Below, in pieces: positions 1 to 8,778 of a stretch of 61,610 bases of DNA. The position numbers and the translations under genes were made by a program. The first letter of the stretch is position 1. Each line of letters begins with the position of its first letter. The notes beneath the pieces are model-generated. The model was not told where the DNA came from. It did not search any database and saw only the letters and a program-made list of their open reading frames with translations. The stretch comes from Pseudomonas syringae (GTDB lineage: Bacteria > Pseudomonadota > Gammaproteobacteria > Pseudomonadales > Pseudomonadaceae): contig NZ_WKCB01000025.1 in NCBI RefSeq assembly GCF_021606685.1, positions 1 through 61,610 on the forward strand, read 5' to 3'.

Positions 1-88
1 CACTCCCCTCCAGCGCCCGCGCCTCGCCCAACAAGCGACACCCCGCGCAACACAGAGGCCAGCCGCTACACTCCGTCGCCACAAAAGC

Positions 89-964
89 TCACCCTTGCAG
101 GGCGCAGTATTTCAGGCTGAACTCCAGTTGGGTTGATTGGCCTTGTTCCAGCAACTTCAACCCGGGCCTACCCGACAAGTGATGCGCATTCACCGGGTGA
201 CTCACCGGCTCAATACAAAAGAACCCCAACCCCGGCGGGCAGAACAACAGGAAGTAATCGGCGCCACTGGCCTGGCATTCCAGCGTATACCCAAGCTCCG
301 GTTGCTCGATCACACACTGCCCGTCCCATTGGCAAAACCCATTGTCCACCAGGCCCTCCGGGAGTGCCTTGGGCTGGCTGAAATCCCACTCCGCCGGGAT
401 TGGCGTCAGCCCCGTGGGCAGCTTGCACGCATCACTCAACCACACCTGTGCAGCCTTGGCCTGCAAGCGTGTACCCGGCCGACGCGGCAGGTAGGGATGC
501 AGCCCCAGCCCATGCCATGCTGGCTTTTCAGCCAGATGCGTGACGCGCAGGCCGATACGCAGTTCACCGTCGTGCAAGCGAAACCGCTGCTCGGCGCGAT
601 AGGCGAACGGCGTGTCGCACACCACCTCCAGCACCACTTCATGCGTTGTCTGGCTCACCACGCGCCACGCCTGCTGCCAGGCCGAGCCATGAATCGGCAA
701 GGGGTCGGTAAGGCTGTTGGGCGTCAGCGCCAGCCAACCGGCGGGATTGTCGAAACCGCCTTGGGCAATCCGGTTCGACCACGGTGCCAACGGGTAGCAG
801 CCCAGCTTGCCCGGCAGCTCGGTAGTGATCGCCTGCTCATCGCTGTGGCGCAACAGCGGCTGGCCGGTGGCGCGCACCGTCCAGTTGACGATGCTGCCGC
901 CGATGGCGGGGGCCAGGGTGAGGTGGGTGAGTTGATCCTGAAGTTCGACGAAGCTCGAAGGCAT
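89..964 (-). CDS. Aldose 1-epimerase (mutarotase) family protein
   Basis: A 291-residue galactose-mutarotase-fold protein, likely interconverting sugar anomers. The family catalytic His is seen in the LHPYLPR motif and the Glu in CIEPVSHPVNAHH. The frame stays open further upstream, but the ATG at 964 starts MPSSFVELQD, the expected N-terminus, so I start there. It is the last gene of a minus-strand block with a TRAP transporter, a lactonase and uronate dehydrogenase; a role on uronic-acid anomers is inferred from that context. A REP pair separates it from the TRAP genes, so co-transcription is uncertain. Confidence 0.85.
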   Translation of the reverse strand: MPSSFVELQDQLTHLTLAPAIGGSIVNWTVRATGQPLLRHSDEQAITTELPGKLGCYPLAPWSNRIAQGGFDNPAGWLALTPNSLTDPLPIHGSAWQQAWRVVSQTTHEVVLEVVCDTPFAYRAEQRFRLHDGELRIGLRVTHLAEKPAWHGLGLHPYLPRRPGTRLQAKAAQVWLSDACKLPTGLTPIPAEWDFSQPKALPEGLVDNGFCQWDGQCVIEQPELGYTLECQASGADYFLLFCPPGLGFFCIEPVSHPVNAHHLSGRPGLKLLEQGQSTQLEFSLKYCALQG

Positions 965-1007
965 GGTGTTCCGCCGTATGAAATAGAACAAACACGGGTG
1001 TTCAAAA

Positions 1008-1096
1008 TGTGGGAGCGGGCTTGCTCGCGAAAGCGGTGTGTCAGCCGGTACATCCTTTACGGGTATACCGACTTAGCGAGCAAGCCCGCTCCCACA
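1008..1096. repeat. REP pair (REPIN) between epimerase and TRAP genes
   Basis: Two inverted copies of the Pseudomonas REP core (tgtgggagcgggcttgctcg and its complement) flank a variable centre of about 40 bases. The whole can fold as a long hairpin. Confidence 0.9.
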
Positions 1097-1124
1097 GTTG
1101 ATCGTTGTTGTCTTGAAGCAAGGT

Positions 1125-2405
1125 TTACAGCACCACGCTCGGCAGCCACAGCGACAACGCCGGAATATAGGTCACGGCCATCAATACCAGAAACAGCACG
1201 CCATAAAACGGCAGCAGCGCCTTCACGGTTTTCTCGATGCTGACCTTGCCCACCGCCGCGCCCACAAACAGTACCGCACCCACCGGCGGGGTGATCAGGC
1301 CGATGCCGAGGTTGACCAGCATGATCATGCCGAAGTGCACCGGGTCGACGCCAATACCCAGCACCACCGGCAGCAGGATCGGTGTAAGGATCAGAATCAG
1401 CGGCGCCATGTCCATCACCGTGCCGAGCAACAGCAGCATGGCGTTGATGCACATCAGGATCACGTAGCGGTTGTCCGACAGGGTCAGGAACATCGTGGTG
1501 ATCTTCGCCGGGATCTGCATCAAGGTCATGATGTAGCCGAAGCTGGCGGCGAAGGCGATCAGGATCATCACGATGGAAATGGTGCGCACCGTGCGGTGCA
1601 TCAGCTTGGGCAGCTCACTCCATTTGTAGTCGCGGTAGATGAACATGGTCACGAAAAATGCCCAAAGCACGGCGATCGCCGCAGACTCGGTGGCCGTGAA
1701 GATGCCCGACAGGATGCCGCCGAGGATGATCACCATGGCCATCAGCCCCCAGAGCGCGTCGGCGCAGATTTTCAGCGCCTGTTTCAAGGGGATGACTTCG
1801 CCCTTGGGGTAGTCGCGCTTCTTCGCGAAGATCAGGCACAGCACCATCAGGCAGGCGCTCATCAGCAAGCCCGGGACCACACCAGCCATGAACAGCGAGG
1901 CGATAGACACCGTGCCGCCGGCGGCCAGGGAGTAGAGCACCGAGTTGTGGCTGGGCGGGGTCAGCAGCGCCTGCACCGAGCCGCTGATGGTTACTGCGGT
2001 GGCAAATTCGCGGGGATACCCGCGACGTTCCATTTCCGGGATCAGCACCGAGCCGACCGAGGCGGTGTCCGCCACCGATGAGCCGGAAATGGCGCCAAAA
2101 AACGTCGAGGCCATGATGTTGACCAGCGATAAACCGCCGCGCACAAAACCCACCAGCACCCCGGCAAACGCCACCAGGCGCCGCGACATGCCGCCCTCGG
2201 CCATGATCGCCCCGGCCAGCACGAAGAACGGAATCGCCATCAACGAAAATTTGTTCACCCCGCCCGCCACTTGAATCATCAAGGCCTGGAACGGAATGTC
2301 GATCCACCACGCGCCAATCAGCGCCGACAGCCCGAGCGCGTAGGCCACCGGCATGCCGATCAGGATCAAGGCGATAAAGCTGCCCAACAGAATCAATGCG
2401 TCCAT
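1125..2405 (-). CDS. TRAP transporter large permease (DctM family)
   Basis: A 426-residue membrane protein with many hydrophobic helices and the DctM look: N-terminal MDALILLGSFIALILIGMPV, then conserved PPS and GLITPP segments. It forms the ion-coupled channel of a tripartite TRAP importer with the two genes upstream. I use the ATG at 2405 because the preceding gene ends at 2407, which gives a tight stop-start junction. By context the substrate is probably a uronate such as glucuronate or galacturonate. Confidence 0.92.
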   Translation of the reverse strand: MDALILLGSFIALILIGMPVAYALGLSALIGAWWIDIPFQALMIQVAGGVNKFSLMAIPFFVLAGAIMAEGGMSRRLVAFAGVLVGFVRGGLSLVNIMASTFFGAISGSSVADTASVGSVLIPEMERRGYPREFATAVTISGSVQALLTPPSHNSVLYSLAAGGTVSIASLFMAGVVPGLLMSACLMVLCLIFAKKRDYPKGEVIPLKQALKICADALWGLMAMVIILGGILSGIFTATESAAIAVLWAFFVTMFIYRDYKWSELPKLMHRTVRTISIVMILIAFAASFGYIMTLMQIPAKITTMFLTLSDNRYVILMCINAMLLLLGTVMDMAPLILILTPILLPVVLGIGVDPVHFGMIMLVNLGIGLITPPVGAVLFVGAAVGKVSIEKTVKALLPFYGVLFLVLMAVTYIPALSLWLPSVVL

Positions 2406-2406
2406 A

Positions 2407-2934
2407 TCAGGCAGCCCCTTCGCTTTCTTCAACCAGGTCGAAGCGCACGACCCTGCGGTTGCTTTGATCACCGAGCAGTAGTTTTTCCAGCACAAACACC
2501 AGGGTCAGCAGCCCGCCGATCGGGATCGGCATGTAGGTGATGCCCACGCGCAGGGTAGGGATGGCGCTCATGAACTGGTTCCAGGTGGACAGGCACAGCT
2601 TGGCGCCCCACACCGTCATGAACAGGCAGATGGTCGCCATCAGCAATTGCGAAATAATGCTCACGATTCGACGTTGAGCGGGCGGCAGGCGATCGGTGAT
2701 CATGGCCACCGACATATGCGCGCCGGCGCGGTAGCTGGCGGCAGCGCCGATAAAGGTGAACACCAGCATCAGCAGGATGGCGGTGGGCTCCGGCCAGCTG
2801 GAGCCGGTGCCGAGGATGTAGCGGGCGAAGATGCCCCAGGGAATGATCAGTGCCACCCCGAGAACCGAGAGGCCGGCGACCCAGATGCAGGTCATGTAGA
2901 TGCGGTCGTTGATGCGCAACAGTAAATTCTTCAT
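2407..2934 (-). CDS. TRAP transporter small permease (DctQ family)
   Basis: A 175-residue protein with four hydrophobic helices, the usual DctQ size and layout (MKNLLLRINDRIY, then WPEPTAILLMLVFTFIGAA). It bridges the binding protein and the large permease. The ATG at 2934 is chosen over the further upstream in-frame codon because it gives the normal DctQ N-terminus. Confidence 0.9.
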   Translation of the reverse strand: MKNLLLRINDRIYMTCIWVAGLSVLGVALIIPWGIFARYILGTGSSWPEPTAILLMLVFTFIGAAASYRAGAHMSVAMITDRLPPAQRRIVSIISQLLMATICLFMTVWGAKLCLSTWNQFMSAIPTLRVGITYMPIPIGGLLTLVFVLEKLLLGDQSNRRVVRFDLVEESEGAA

Positions 2935-2997
2935 GGCGTTCACCGTAACCGGGCGCGTCAATGCCGACCGCGCCAGGCCTTGCTGGAGGAGGGGGGG

Positions 2998-3969
2998 TTA
3001 CTCGACGGCGTCGATGCGCTTGATGATGTCGGCGTAAGCCGCGCCGTACTTGGCGCGAACCGCTGCGGTGGCGTCGTAGAAGGGTTTTTTGTCGACGGTG
3101 ATGAACTCGACCCCGGCGGCCTTGAGCTTGGTTTCGCTGCTGGCGGACTTGGCGTCCCACAACACGCGCTCGTCGGCCTGGGCGACCTTGGCGGCTTTTT
3201 TTACCATGTCCTGCTGGGCGGGGGTGAGCTTGTTCCAGGTGATTTTCGACATCACGATGGGCTCGGGCAGGATCAGGTGCTCGGTGAGCGTGTAGAACTT
3301 GGCGTTCTGGAAGTGGTTGTGTTCGAGCAGCGTGGGCGGGTTGTTTTCCGCGCCGTCGATAACCCCGGTCTGCAAGGCGCTGAAGATCTCGCCGGTGTCC
3401 ATGGCGATGCCGTTGGCGCCCATCGCGTTGAAGGCGTCGATGAACAACGGGTTGCCCTGCACGCGGATCTTCATGCCCTTGAGGTCTGCGATGTTGCGCA
3501 CCGGCTTCTTGGTGTAGAGGTTGCGGGTGCCGCCGTCCATCCAGGCCAGGGCTACCAGGCCGAATTCGGAGTCGGTGATCTTGGCAAGGATCTCGTCACC
3601 GATCTCGCCGTCGATGACCTTGCGCATATGCGCCTGGTCGCGGAACACGAACGGCAGGTTGAACACGTTCACGTCCGGCACCACCGGGCCGACGATGCCG
3701 AGGCTGACGCGGGTCATCTGCACGGCGCCGACCTGGGCCTGTTCGACCACTTCCTTCTCGGAGCCCAGCACGCCGCCTGGGAAGTATTTGAAGGTCAATT
3801 CGCCGTTGCTTTCCTTGGTCAGGGCCTTGCCCATGTTCTCTTCGGCGACGACGGTGGGGTAGCCGGCGGGGTGGATGTCGGCGAATTTGATTTCCAGCGC
3901 GTGGGCGGCGCTGCTGAGTACGAAGGTGAGTGGAAGTGCGGCGGCGAGCAAGGTGCGTTTGAAGTCCAT
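2998..3969 (-). CDS. TRAP transporter periplasmic solute-binding protein (DctP family)
   Basis: 323 residues with a clear signal peptide ending near SSAAHA/LEIKFADIHP. The body has typical DctP features: KIRVQGNPLFIDAFNAMGA with the conserved Arg that binds substrate carboxylates, and a DGAENNPPT segment. It should capture an organic acid in the periplasm for the adjacent DctQ/DctM pair. Position next to uronate dehydrogenase suggests a uronate ligand. Confidence 0.92.
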   Translation of the reverse strand: MDFKRTLLAAALPLTFVLSSAAHALEIKFADIHPAGYPTVVAEENMGKALTKESNGELTFKYFPGGVLGSEKEVVEQAQVGAVQMTRVSLGIVGPVVPDVNVFNLPFVFRDQAHMRKVIDGEIGDEILAKITDSEFGLVALAWMDGGTRNLYTKKPVRNIADLKGMKIRVQGNPLFIDAFNAMGANGIAMDTGEIFSALQTGVIDGAENNPPTLLEHNHFQNAKFYTLTEHLILPEPIVMSKITWNKLTPAQQDMVKKAAKVAQADERVLWDAKSASSETKLKAAGVEFITVDKKPFYDATAAVRAKYGAAYADIIKRIDAVE

Positions 3970-4020
3970 GGGGTGTCACTCCTGTGTTTTTATTGTTGTA
4001 TTCAATGCACAGCGATGCAG

Positions 4021-4896
4021 CTAGAGGATGAAGCTGGGCTCCGGCAAACCGGTAACGCCGGGGTTGAGGGCGAACACGCCGCCGGACAGTGACTGCTCAC
4101 GCGGGTCGTCACGGATCGAGGTGACAAACAGCGTGTCCAGGCGACTGCCGCCAAAGGCGCACATGGTGGGTTTTTTCACCGGCACGTTCAGCGAACGGTC
4201 CAGGCGACCCTGGGGGGTGAAACGGTGGACCAGGCCAGCGTCGTTGGCGCAGATCCAGTAGCAGCCGTCGGCATCCACCGCTGCGCCGTCGGGGCGCCCG
4301 AGGTGCTGGTGCATGTCGACGAACACGCGGCGATTGGACGGCGTGCCGGTCTCGGTGTCGTAGTCAAAGGCCCAGATCTGCTGGACCAGCGGGTGTGAGT
4401 CCGAGGCGTACATCGTGCGGCCATCGGGGCTGAAGGCCAGGCCGTTGAGTGTGATGAACCCGTCCAACTGAGCATGCGGCGCCGAACCGGACGCGTAGCG
4501 GTACAGAATGCCCTCGGCGGCATTCAAGCCCATGTTCAGCACCATGCTGCCGGCCCAGAAGCGGCCCTGGCGGTCACAGCGGCCGTCGTTCAGGCGCATG
4601 TCCGCGCGCGGGTGCTCGACACCGGCCAGGGCCGTGGTGTCGAGGCTGCCGTCGTTGTGCGGGGTCAGCTGGAAAAACCCGCTTTCCATCCCGGCCACCC
4701 AGTTGCCTGCCGTGGTGCGCGCGATGCAGGCGAGCATCTGCGGGGCTGTCCAGGCGGCGATGTGGCCGCTGGTGGCGCTCCAGCGTTGCAGGCCACCGTT
4801 GGGGATATCCACCCAGTACAGCGCGTTTTCTTCTGGCACCCACACTGGGCATTCGCCTACGGCATTGCGGGCGTCGACAATCAATTCAGCAGTCAT
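4021..4896 (-). CDS. SMP-30/gluconolactonase-type lactonase
   Basis: A 291-residue beta-propeller of the SMP-30/LRE family. Metal-ligand positions are readable: Glu in VGECPVW, Asn/Asp in LNDGRCDRQGRFW, and Asp in FSPDGRTMYASDS. It probably opens the aldarolactone made by the neighbouring uronate dehydrogenase. Two starts are possible: GTG at 4902 and ATG at 4896. A purine-rich AAGGGGA lies upstream of both, and I prefer the ATG. It is separated from udh by about 30 bases, so probably same operon. Confidence 0.9.
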   Translation of the reverse strand: MTAELIVDARNAVGECPVWVPEENALYWVDIPNGGLQRWSATSGHIAAWTAPQMLACIARTTAGNWVAGMESGFFQLTPHNDGSLDTTALAGVEHPRADMRLNDGRCDRQGRFWAGSMVLNMGLNAAEGILYRYASGSAPHAQLDGFITLNGLAFSPDGRTMYASDSHPLVQQIWAFDYDTETGTPSNRRVFVDMHQHLGRPDGAAVDADGCYWICANDAGLVHRFTPQGRLDRSLNVPVKKPTMCAFGGSRLDTLFVTSIRDDPREQSLSGGVFALNPGVTGLPEPSFIL

Positions 4897-4925
4897 GGCC
4901 ACTCATTCCCTTGGGGTGGTCTGTA

Positions 4926-5744
4926 TCAGTCACCGAACGGCCCGGCGGCGCAGAACGCACCACCCTGGTAGACCTTGGCCGGGTCATCGGCGGCAACCGG
5001 CGGCTGCGCTTCGACCTCGGCGCGGAACACTTCGGAGCTGTCCTTGGGCGCAAAACCCAGGTGCGCGGCGTAGCGGTTGTCCCACCAGGTGTCGAGGTTA
5101 TCCGACATGCCGTAGACCACGGTGTGGCCGACGTTGGGGGTATACAGCGCGCGTTCGAGCAGCTGGGTAAGGTCGTCGAAACTCAGCCAGGTGTGCATCA
5201 TCCGACGGTTCTGTGGCTGCGGGAACGAGGAGCCGATTCGGATGCTCACCGTCTCGATGCCATAGCGATCAAAGTAGAAACTGGCCATGTCCTCGCCGTA
5301 GGACTTGGACAGCCCGTAGTAGCTGTCCGGGCGGCGTGGCGAATGGGCGTCGATGGTTTCGGTTTGCTTGTAGAAGCCGATCACATGGTTGGAACTGGCG
5401 AAGATCACGCGCTTCACGCCATGGCGCCGTGCGGCCTCGTAGATATGGAATGTGCCGCTGATGTTGGCGCCGAGCACTTCTTCAAACGAGCGCTCCACTG
5501 ACACGCCGCCAAAGTGCAGGATCGCGTCGACGCCTTCCACCAGATGGTGCACGGCTTGTTTGTCGGCGAGGTCGCAGGGTTGTACTTCTTCATGGTCGCC
5601 GGCGGCGGCCATCTCGGCGATATCCGACAGGCGCAGTACGTTCGTGTAAGGGCGCAGGCGTTCGCGCAGAACCTTGCCCAGGCCACCGGCGGCACCGGTG
5701 AGCAGCAGACGGTTGAAGGGAACAGGCGTGGTTGTGGTGGTCAT
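4926..5744 (-). CDS. udh: Uronate dehydrogenase (NAD-dependent)
   Basis: A 272-residue short-chain/extended SDR. It has an N-terminal Rossmann motif (TGAAGGLG, about residues 17-24), the ASSNHVIGF segment, and the catalytic YxxxK as YGLSK. Length and the FGGVSVE and SFPQPQNRRMMHTWLS segments match known uronate dehydrogenases, which oxidise glucuronate or galacturonate to the aldarolactone. The lactonase follows immediately and the porin precedes it, so uptake and the first two steps are grouped. A GntR-like palindrome lies 26 bases before the start. Confidence 0.92.
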   Translation of the reverse strand: MTTTTTPVPFNRLLLTGAAGGLGKVLRERLRPYTNVLRLSDIAEMAAAGDHEEVQPCDLADKQAVHHLVEGVDAILHFGGVSVERSFEEVLGANISGTFHIYEAARRHGVKRVIFASSNHVIGFYKQTETIDAHSPRRPDSYYGLSKSYGEDMASFYFDRYGIETVSIRIGSSFPQPQNRRMMHTWLSFDDLTQLLERALYTPNVGHTVVYGMSDNLDTWWDNRYAAHLGFAPKDSSEVFRAEVEAQPPVAADDPAKVYQGGAFCAAGPFGD

Positions 5745-5769
5745 GGGCGTTCCAGGTTTTTGTTGTAGG

Positions 5770-5783
5770 TTGTCGTATGACTA
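5770..5783. promoter_or_regulatory. GntR/FadR-like operator before udh
   Basis: The sequence TTGTCGTATGACTA is a near-perfect palindrome (TNGTCRTAYGACNA) just upstream of udh. A related element occurs before the porin gene at 7259-7279. FadR-type GntR regulators bind such sites; no GntR gene is present in the window. Confidence 0.5.
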
Positions 5784-5844
5784 TAGCGAAGTATTGTTAG
5801 GGATTCCTCAGGTTGTCAACGTTCTCCAGATGACCGTGTGCAAA

Positions 5845-5933
5845 TGTGGGAGGCGGCTTGCCCCTGATGGCGGAGTGTCAGTGAATGCAGCTGTGACTGA
5901 CCCACCGCTATCGGGAGCAAGCCCCCTCCCACA
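5845..5933. repeat. REP pair (REPIN) between udh and porin
   Basis: Inverted REP cores (tgtgggaggcggcttgc ... gcaagccccctcccaca) with a variable centre. Confidence 0.88.
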
Positions 5934-5963
5934 GGGGGCTTTTTGTGGCTGGAAGACTGAGTT

Positions 5964-7223
5964 CTACAACAGTGAGATTGGATAGCTGATGAAGATCCGG
6001 TTTTCATCGAACTCGTTATTGCTGAAATCGCGGCGCATGGTCGAGTTGCGCCACTTCACGTTCAGGTTCTTCAGCGCGCCGCTCTGCACCGTGTAGGCCA
6101 GTTCCGATTCGCGCCCCCATTCCTTGCCGTCGGTGATGGTCCCGGTGTGCACATTGCTGCCGCTGATATAGCGGTTCATCAGGGTCAGCCCGGGCACGCC
6201 GAGTACCACGAAGTTGAAGTCATGGCGCAGCTGCCAGGATTTCTCCTTGGCGTTGTCGTAGCTGGCGTTGTAGCTGTCGTTGGCCAGCGTGCCGCCGCTG
6301 GTGCCGTTGACCCGCATCCACACGCTGTCGCCGGTGAGTTTCTGCAGGCCCACGTAGAAGGTGTGGCCCTGGTACTTGGCCGAGAGCAGCGCGAAGGCGG
6401 TTTTGTTGTCTAGGTCGCCAGCCAGGGCGCTGCCGTCTTCTTTGCCGCTGAAGTAGCCGAGGTTGGCACCCAGTGTCCAGTCGCCCACGGGCTGGCTGTG
6501 GTTCAGGTTGATGTAGCGCTGTTGGTAGATGTCGCTGAGTTCGGCGTACCACAGGCCGACCTGCGTGCGTTTTTCATTGAACGTGTATTCGCCGCCACCG
6601 AAGTTGAAACGGTCCGAGGTAAACGCGGCTTTGCCGTTCATGAACATGTCTTCCATGCTCGCGTCGTTGCGCGGGCTGTTGCCGCGAAACTGCCCGCCAT
6701 ACAGGCTCAGGCCGGCGATTTCATTGGACGTGATCTGGCCGCCACGAAAGGTCTGGGGCAGCGAGCGACCGTCGTCGGAGCGCAGGATCGGCAGCACCGG
6801 CATCCATTCGCCGACTTTCAACTCGGTCTTCGACAGCTTGGTTTTCAGCGCCACGCCCAGGCGCCCGAAATTGTCGGCCGGGCGGCCGTCGTCGTGGACC
6901 GGCAGCAGCTGGGTGCCGGCGGTGCCTTTGCCACCATCGAGTTTTTGCGAATACAGGCCCAGCACGTCAATCCCGAAGCCGACGGTGCCCTGGGTAAAGC
7001 CGGATTTGGCGTCGAGGATGAAGTTCTGCGTCCACTCTTCAGCCTTGCCCTGGGGGTTGGTCGGGTTGGTGAAGTTGCGGTTGAAGTAGGCGTTGCGCAG
7101 GTTGAGCGTGGCTTTGGCGTCGTCGACAAACCCATCGGCGTGGGCCGTGAGGGGCAGGGTGAAGGCGAGGCTGCTGAGGCTGATAAGACCGAGGCGAGAG
7201 GAATTGCGGGCGAATTGACTCAC
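5964..7223 (-). CDS. OprD-family outer-membrane porin
   Basis: A 419-residue porin with signal peptide (about 29 residues, ending TLPLTAHA) and the OprD N-terminal FVDDAKATLNLRNAYFNRNF. The mature chain alternates like a beta-barrel and ends in a hydrophobic ISYPISLL strand. The frame is open to 7412 and has an ATG at 7265. The GTG at 7223 has AAGGGAG seven bases before it and puts the signal peptide right at the N-terminus, so I choose it. It likely admits the uronate taken up by the TRAP system; specificity is inferred. Confidence 0.88.
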   Translation of the reverse strand: MSQFARNSSRLGLISLSSLAFTLPLTAHADGFVDDAKATLNLRNAYFNRNFTNPTNPQGKAEEWTQNFILDAKSGFTQGTVGFGIDVLGLYSQKLDGGKGTAGTQLLPVHDDGRPADNFGRLGVALKTKLSKTELKVGEWMPVLPILRSDDGRSLPQTFRGGQITSNEIAGLSLYGGQFRGNSPRNDASMEDMFMNGKAAFTSDRFNFGGGEYTFNEKRTQVGLWYAELSDIYQQRYINLNHSQPVGDWTLGANLGYFSGKEDGSALAGDLDNKTAFALLSAKYQGHTFYVGLQKLTGDSVWMRVNGTSGGTLANDSYNASYDNAKEKSWQLRHDFNFVVLGVPGLTLMNRYISGSNVHTGTITDGKEWGRESELAYTVQSGALKNLNVKWRNSTMRRDFSNNEFDENRIFISYPISLL

Positions 7224-7258
7224 AGTGAAGCTCCCTTTTCTTTTGTTGTTTTTATTAT

Positions 7259-7279
7259 TTGTCATACGTCGTCGTACAA
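7259..7279. promoter_or_regulatory. GntR/FadR-like operator before the porin gene
   Basis: TTGTCATACGTCGTCGTACAA is an imperfect palindrome with TTGT and ACAA ends. It resembles the udh site at 5770-5783. A third related stretch, TTATACGATGACCA, is at 7327-7340. Likely control of the whole uronate block by one regulator located outside the window. Confidence 0.45.
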
Positions 7280-7438
7280 CATTGGGGCGGATATTTGCGA
7301 GGATTTCGTGGGGTGTCAAGCAGAAGTTATACGATGACCACGGCGCGACGATATAAAAGTGAGCACAGTGAATGTGGCGGGGCAAGTCGAATCGTCGCAC
7401 CGCCCCTTCCACATTGACCCCACTTCAAGTGAAGGTTT

Positions 7439-8293
7439 TCAGTGGGGTATGACCATGGGTGGAAGGGTGCCAAGCAGCGACACCGCCGCCACCGCTGAAA
7501 CACCCAGTAACCATTCAACCACCACACTGGTCTGCAAGGTGCCCACTCGTTCTTCGCAGCGCGCAAGGCGCAATCGATTCAGCAATGCCAGCGCCAGCAT
7601 GCCTAGCACCAACATCACCTTGATCAGCAAAATCAGGGCGAACCCGGTGAACAGCGGCGTGGGCCATAACTGCCCGGTGAGCACGCGCACATTGATCAAA
7701 CCCGTCACCAGCAACCCGGCGACCAGGCCATAACCCACGCCGCTGAAGCGGCGCAGAATCGGCGCCAATGCAAAACCCTGCGGCTGCCGGAGGATCAGCA
7801 CCAGCACCATCAGCCCGCCGAGCCATGCGCCGACGCACAGCAGATGCACCACTTGGTTGAGGATCAACAACTGCCCGCTCAGCCCGTCGAGCATGGCGCC
7901 ATGGCCGACCGGGGCCAGGGTCGCCAGCAGCAGGGCGGTCAAGGGCAGGCGCAGGGCGGGCCAGGGTTTGAGCAGCGCCAGCAGCAACAGGTTGAACAGC
8001 AAGTGCCAGACCCACACCTGGCCGAAAAACGTCTTGCCCAGCACCAGGTGCACCGTGGCCGGTTGCAGCGCTGCGTCCCAACTGCCGGCCATGCTCGCCG
8101 TGATCAACAGCAACCAGGCCGCGCCCGTGCACAGCCCCAGGCAGGCCAGGCCACGGCTGATGCGCAGCAGTTGCCGGTCCAGTGCCGGCTGCGGTGCTGC
8201 GCCGAGCAACCAGGGCCTGAGTACACAGGCCCCGAACATCAACAACACGACGCTGAAATGCACGAAGCGACACAGCACCAGCAGGCTCGCCAT
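7439..8293 (-). CDS. copD: Copper resistance protein CopD (inner membrane)
   Basis: A 284-residue polytopic membrane protein with about eight hydrophobic helices, beginning MASLLVLCRFVHFSVVLLMF with the conserved helix-1 His. A second conserved His-bearing helix reads LNQVVHLLCVGAWLGGL. It pairs with the CopC gene directly upstream (3-base gap), the standard copC-copD arrangement for copper uptake or handling across the inner membrane. Confidence 0.9.
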   Translation of the reverse strand: MASLLVLCRFVHFSVVLLMFGACVLRPWLLGAAPQPALDRQLLRISRGLACLGLCTGAAWLLLITASMAGSWDAALQPATVHLVLGKTFFGQVWVWHLLFNLLLLALLKPWPALRLPLTALLLATLAPVGHGAMLDGLSGQLLILNQVVHLLCVGAWLGGLMVLVLILRQPQGFALAPILRRFSGVGYGLVAGLLVTGLINVRVLTGQLWPTPLFTGFALILLIKVMLVLGMLALALLNRLRLARCEERVGTLQTSVVVEWLLGVSAVAAVSLLGTLPPMVIPH

Positions 8294-8296
8294 GGA

Positions 8297-8662
8297 TTAT
8301 TGGCCGACCTTGAAGCGGTATTCGCCGTTGCTCTTGTGGGTGTCGACCGACACGGCGTTCCACACCACGGTGTAGTTGCCGGGCGCGAGCGGGGCGGCAG
8401 GCGTGACCACCAGGGTTTTCTTGTCGGCGTCCGGCGTATCCAGGCCCTTGATCGCGACCTCGGTGCCGTCTTTGCTCAGCGACACTTTGGTAAAGGTCGC
8501 CTCGACGCCTTCGCTGAAGGTCAGGCGCAGCTCGGCCGGTGCCGTGACGCTGCTGTCTGCCGCCGGTGTGGTGCTTTTGAGGTGGGCATGGGCAAATGCC
8601 GCGGAGGCGCCCAGCAAGGACGCGAGCAGTGTGACGGTGGTAACGGTTTTCTTGATCAACAT
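8297..8662 (-). CDS. copC: Periplasmic copper-binding protein CopC
   Basis: 121 residues with a signal peptide cleaved at GASAAFA/HAHLKS, so the mature protein begins with the His that binds Cu(II) in CopC. The second His is in the SVDTHKSNGEYRF segment near the C-terminus. The Met-rich Cu(I) loop of plasmid CopC proteins is absent, as in the short YobA-like form. First gene of copC-copD. Confidence 0.92.
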   Translation of the reverse strand: MLIKKTVTTVTLLASLLGASAAFAHAHLKSTTPAADSSVTAPAELRLTFSEGVEATFTKVSLSKDGTEVAIKGLDTPDADKKTLVVTPAAPLAPGNYTVVWNAVSVDTHKSNGEYRFKVGQ

Positions 8663-8778
8663 TGCGCAATACCCATCAATGGGGAGGAGCGGGCAGTGTA
8701 CGAAGTTTCAGCTGCGCCTGTCGCCCCGATCTAGAGCGGGTGGTAGTCTTTGCCCTATGTCTTTGTCAGGGAGCCCTT

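Noticed and set aside
1..88. Start of window
   Set aside because: No frame or motif I could assign; possibly the end of a neighbouring gene, but unsupported.
137..1243. 368-codon plus-strand frame over the epimerase gene
   Set aside because: Runs through the epimerase and a REP pair; no ribosome site and no protein character.
5920..5944. GCCCCCTCCCACAGGGGGCT followed by TTTT as a terminator
   Set aside because: The stem is part of the REP pair and no plus-strand gene ends there; could work by chance but is not supported.
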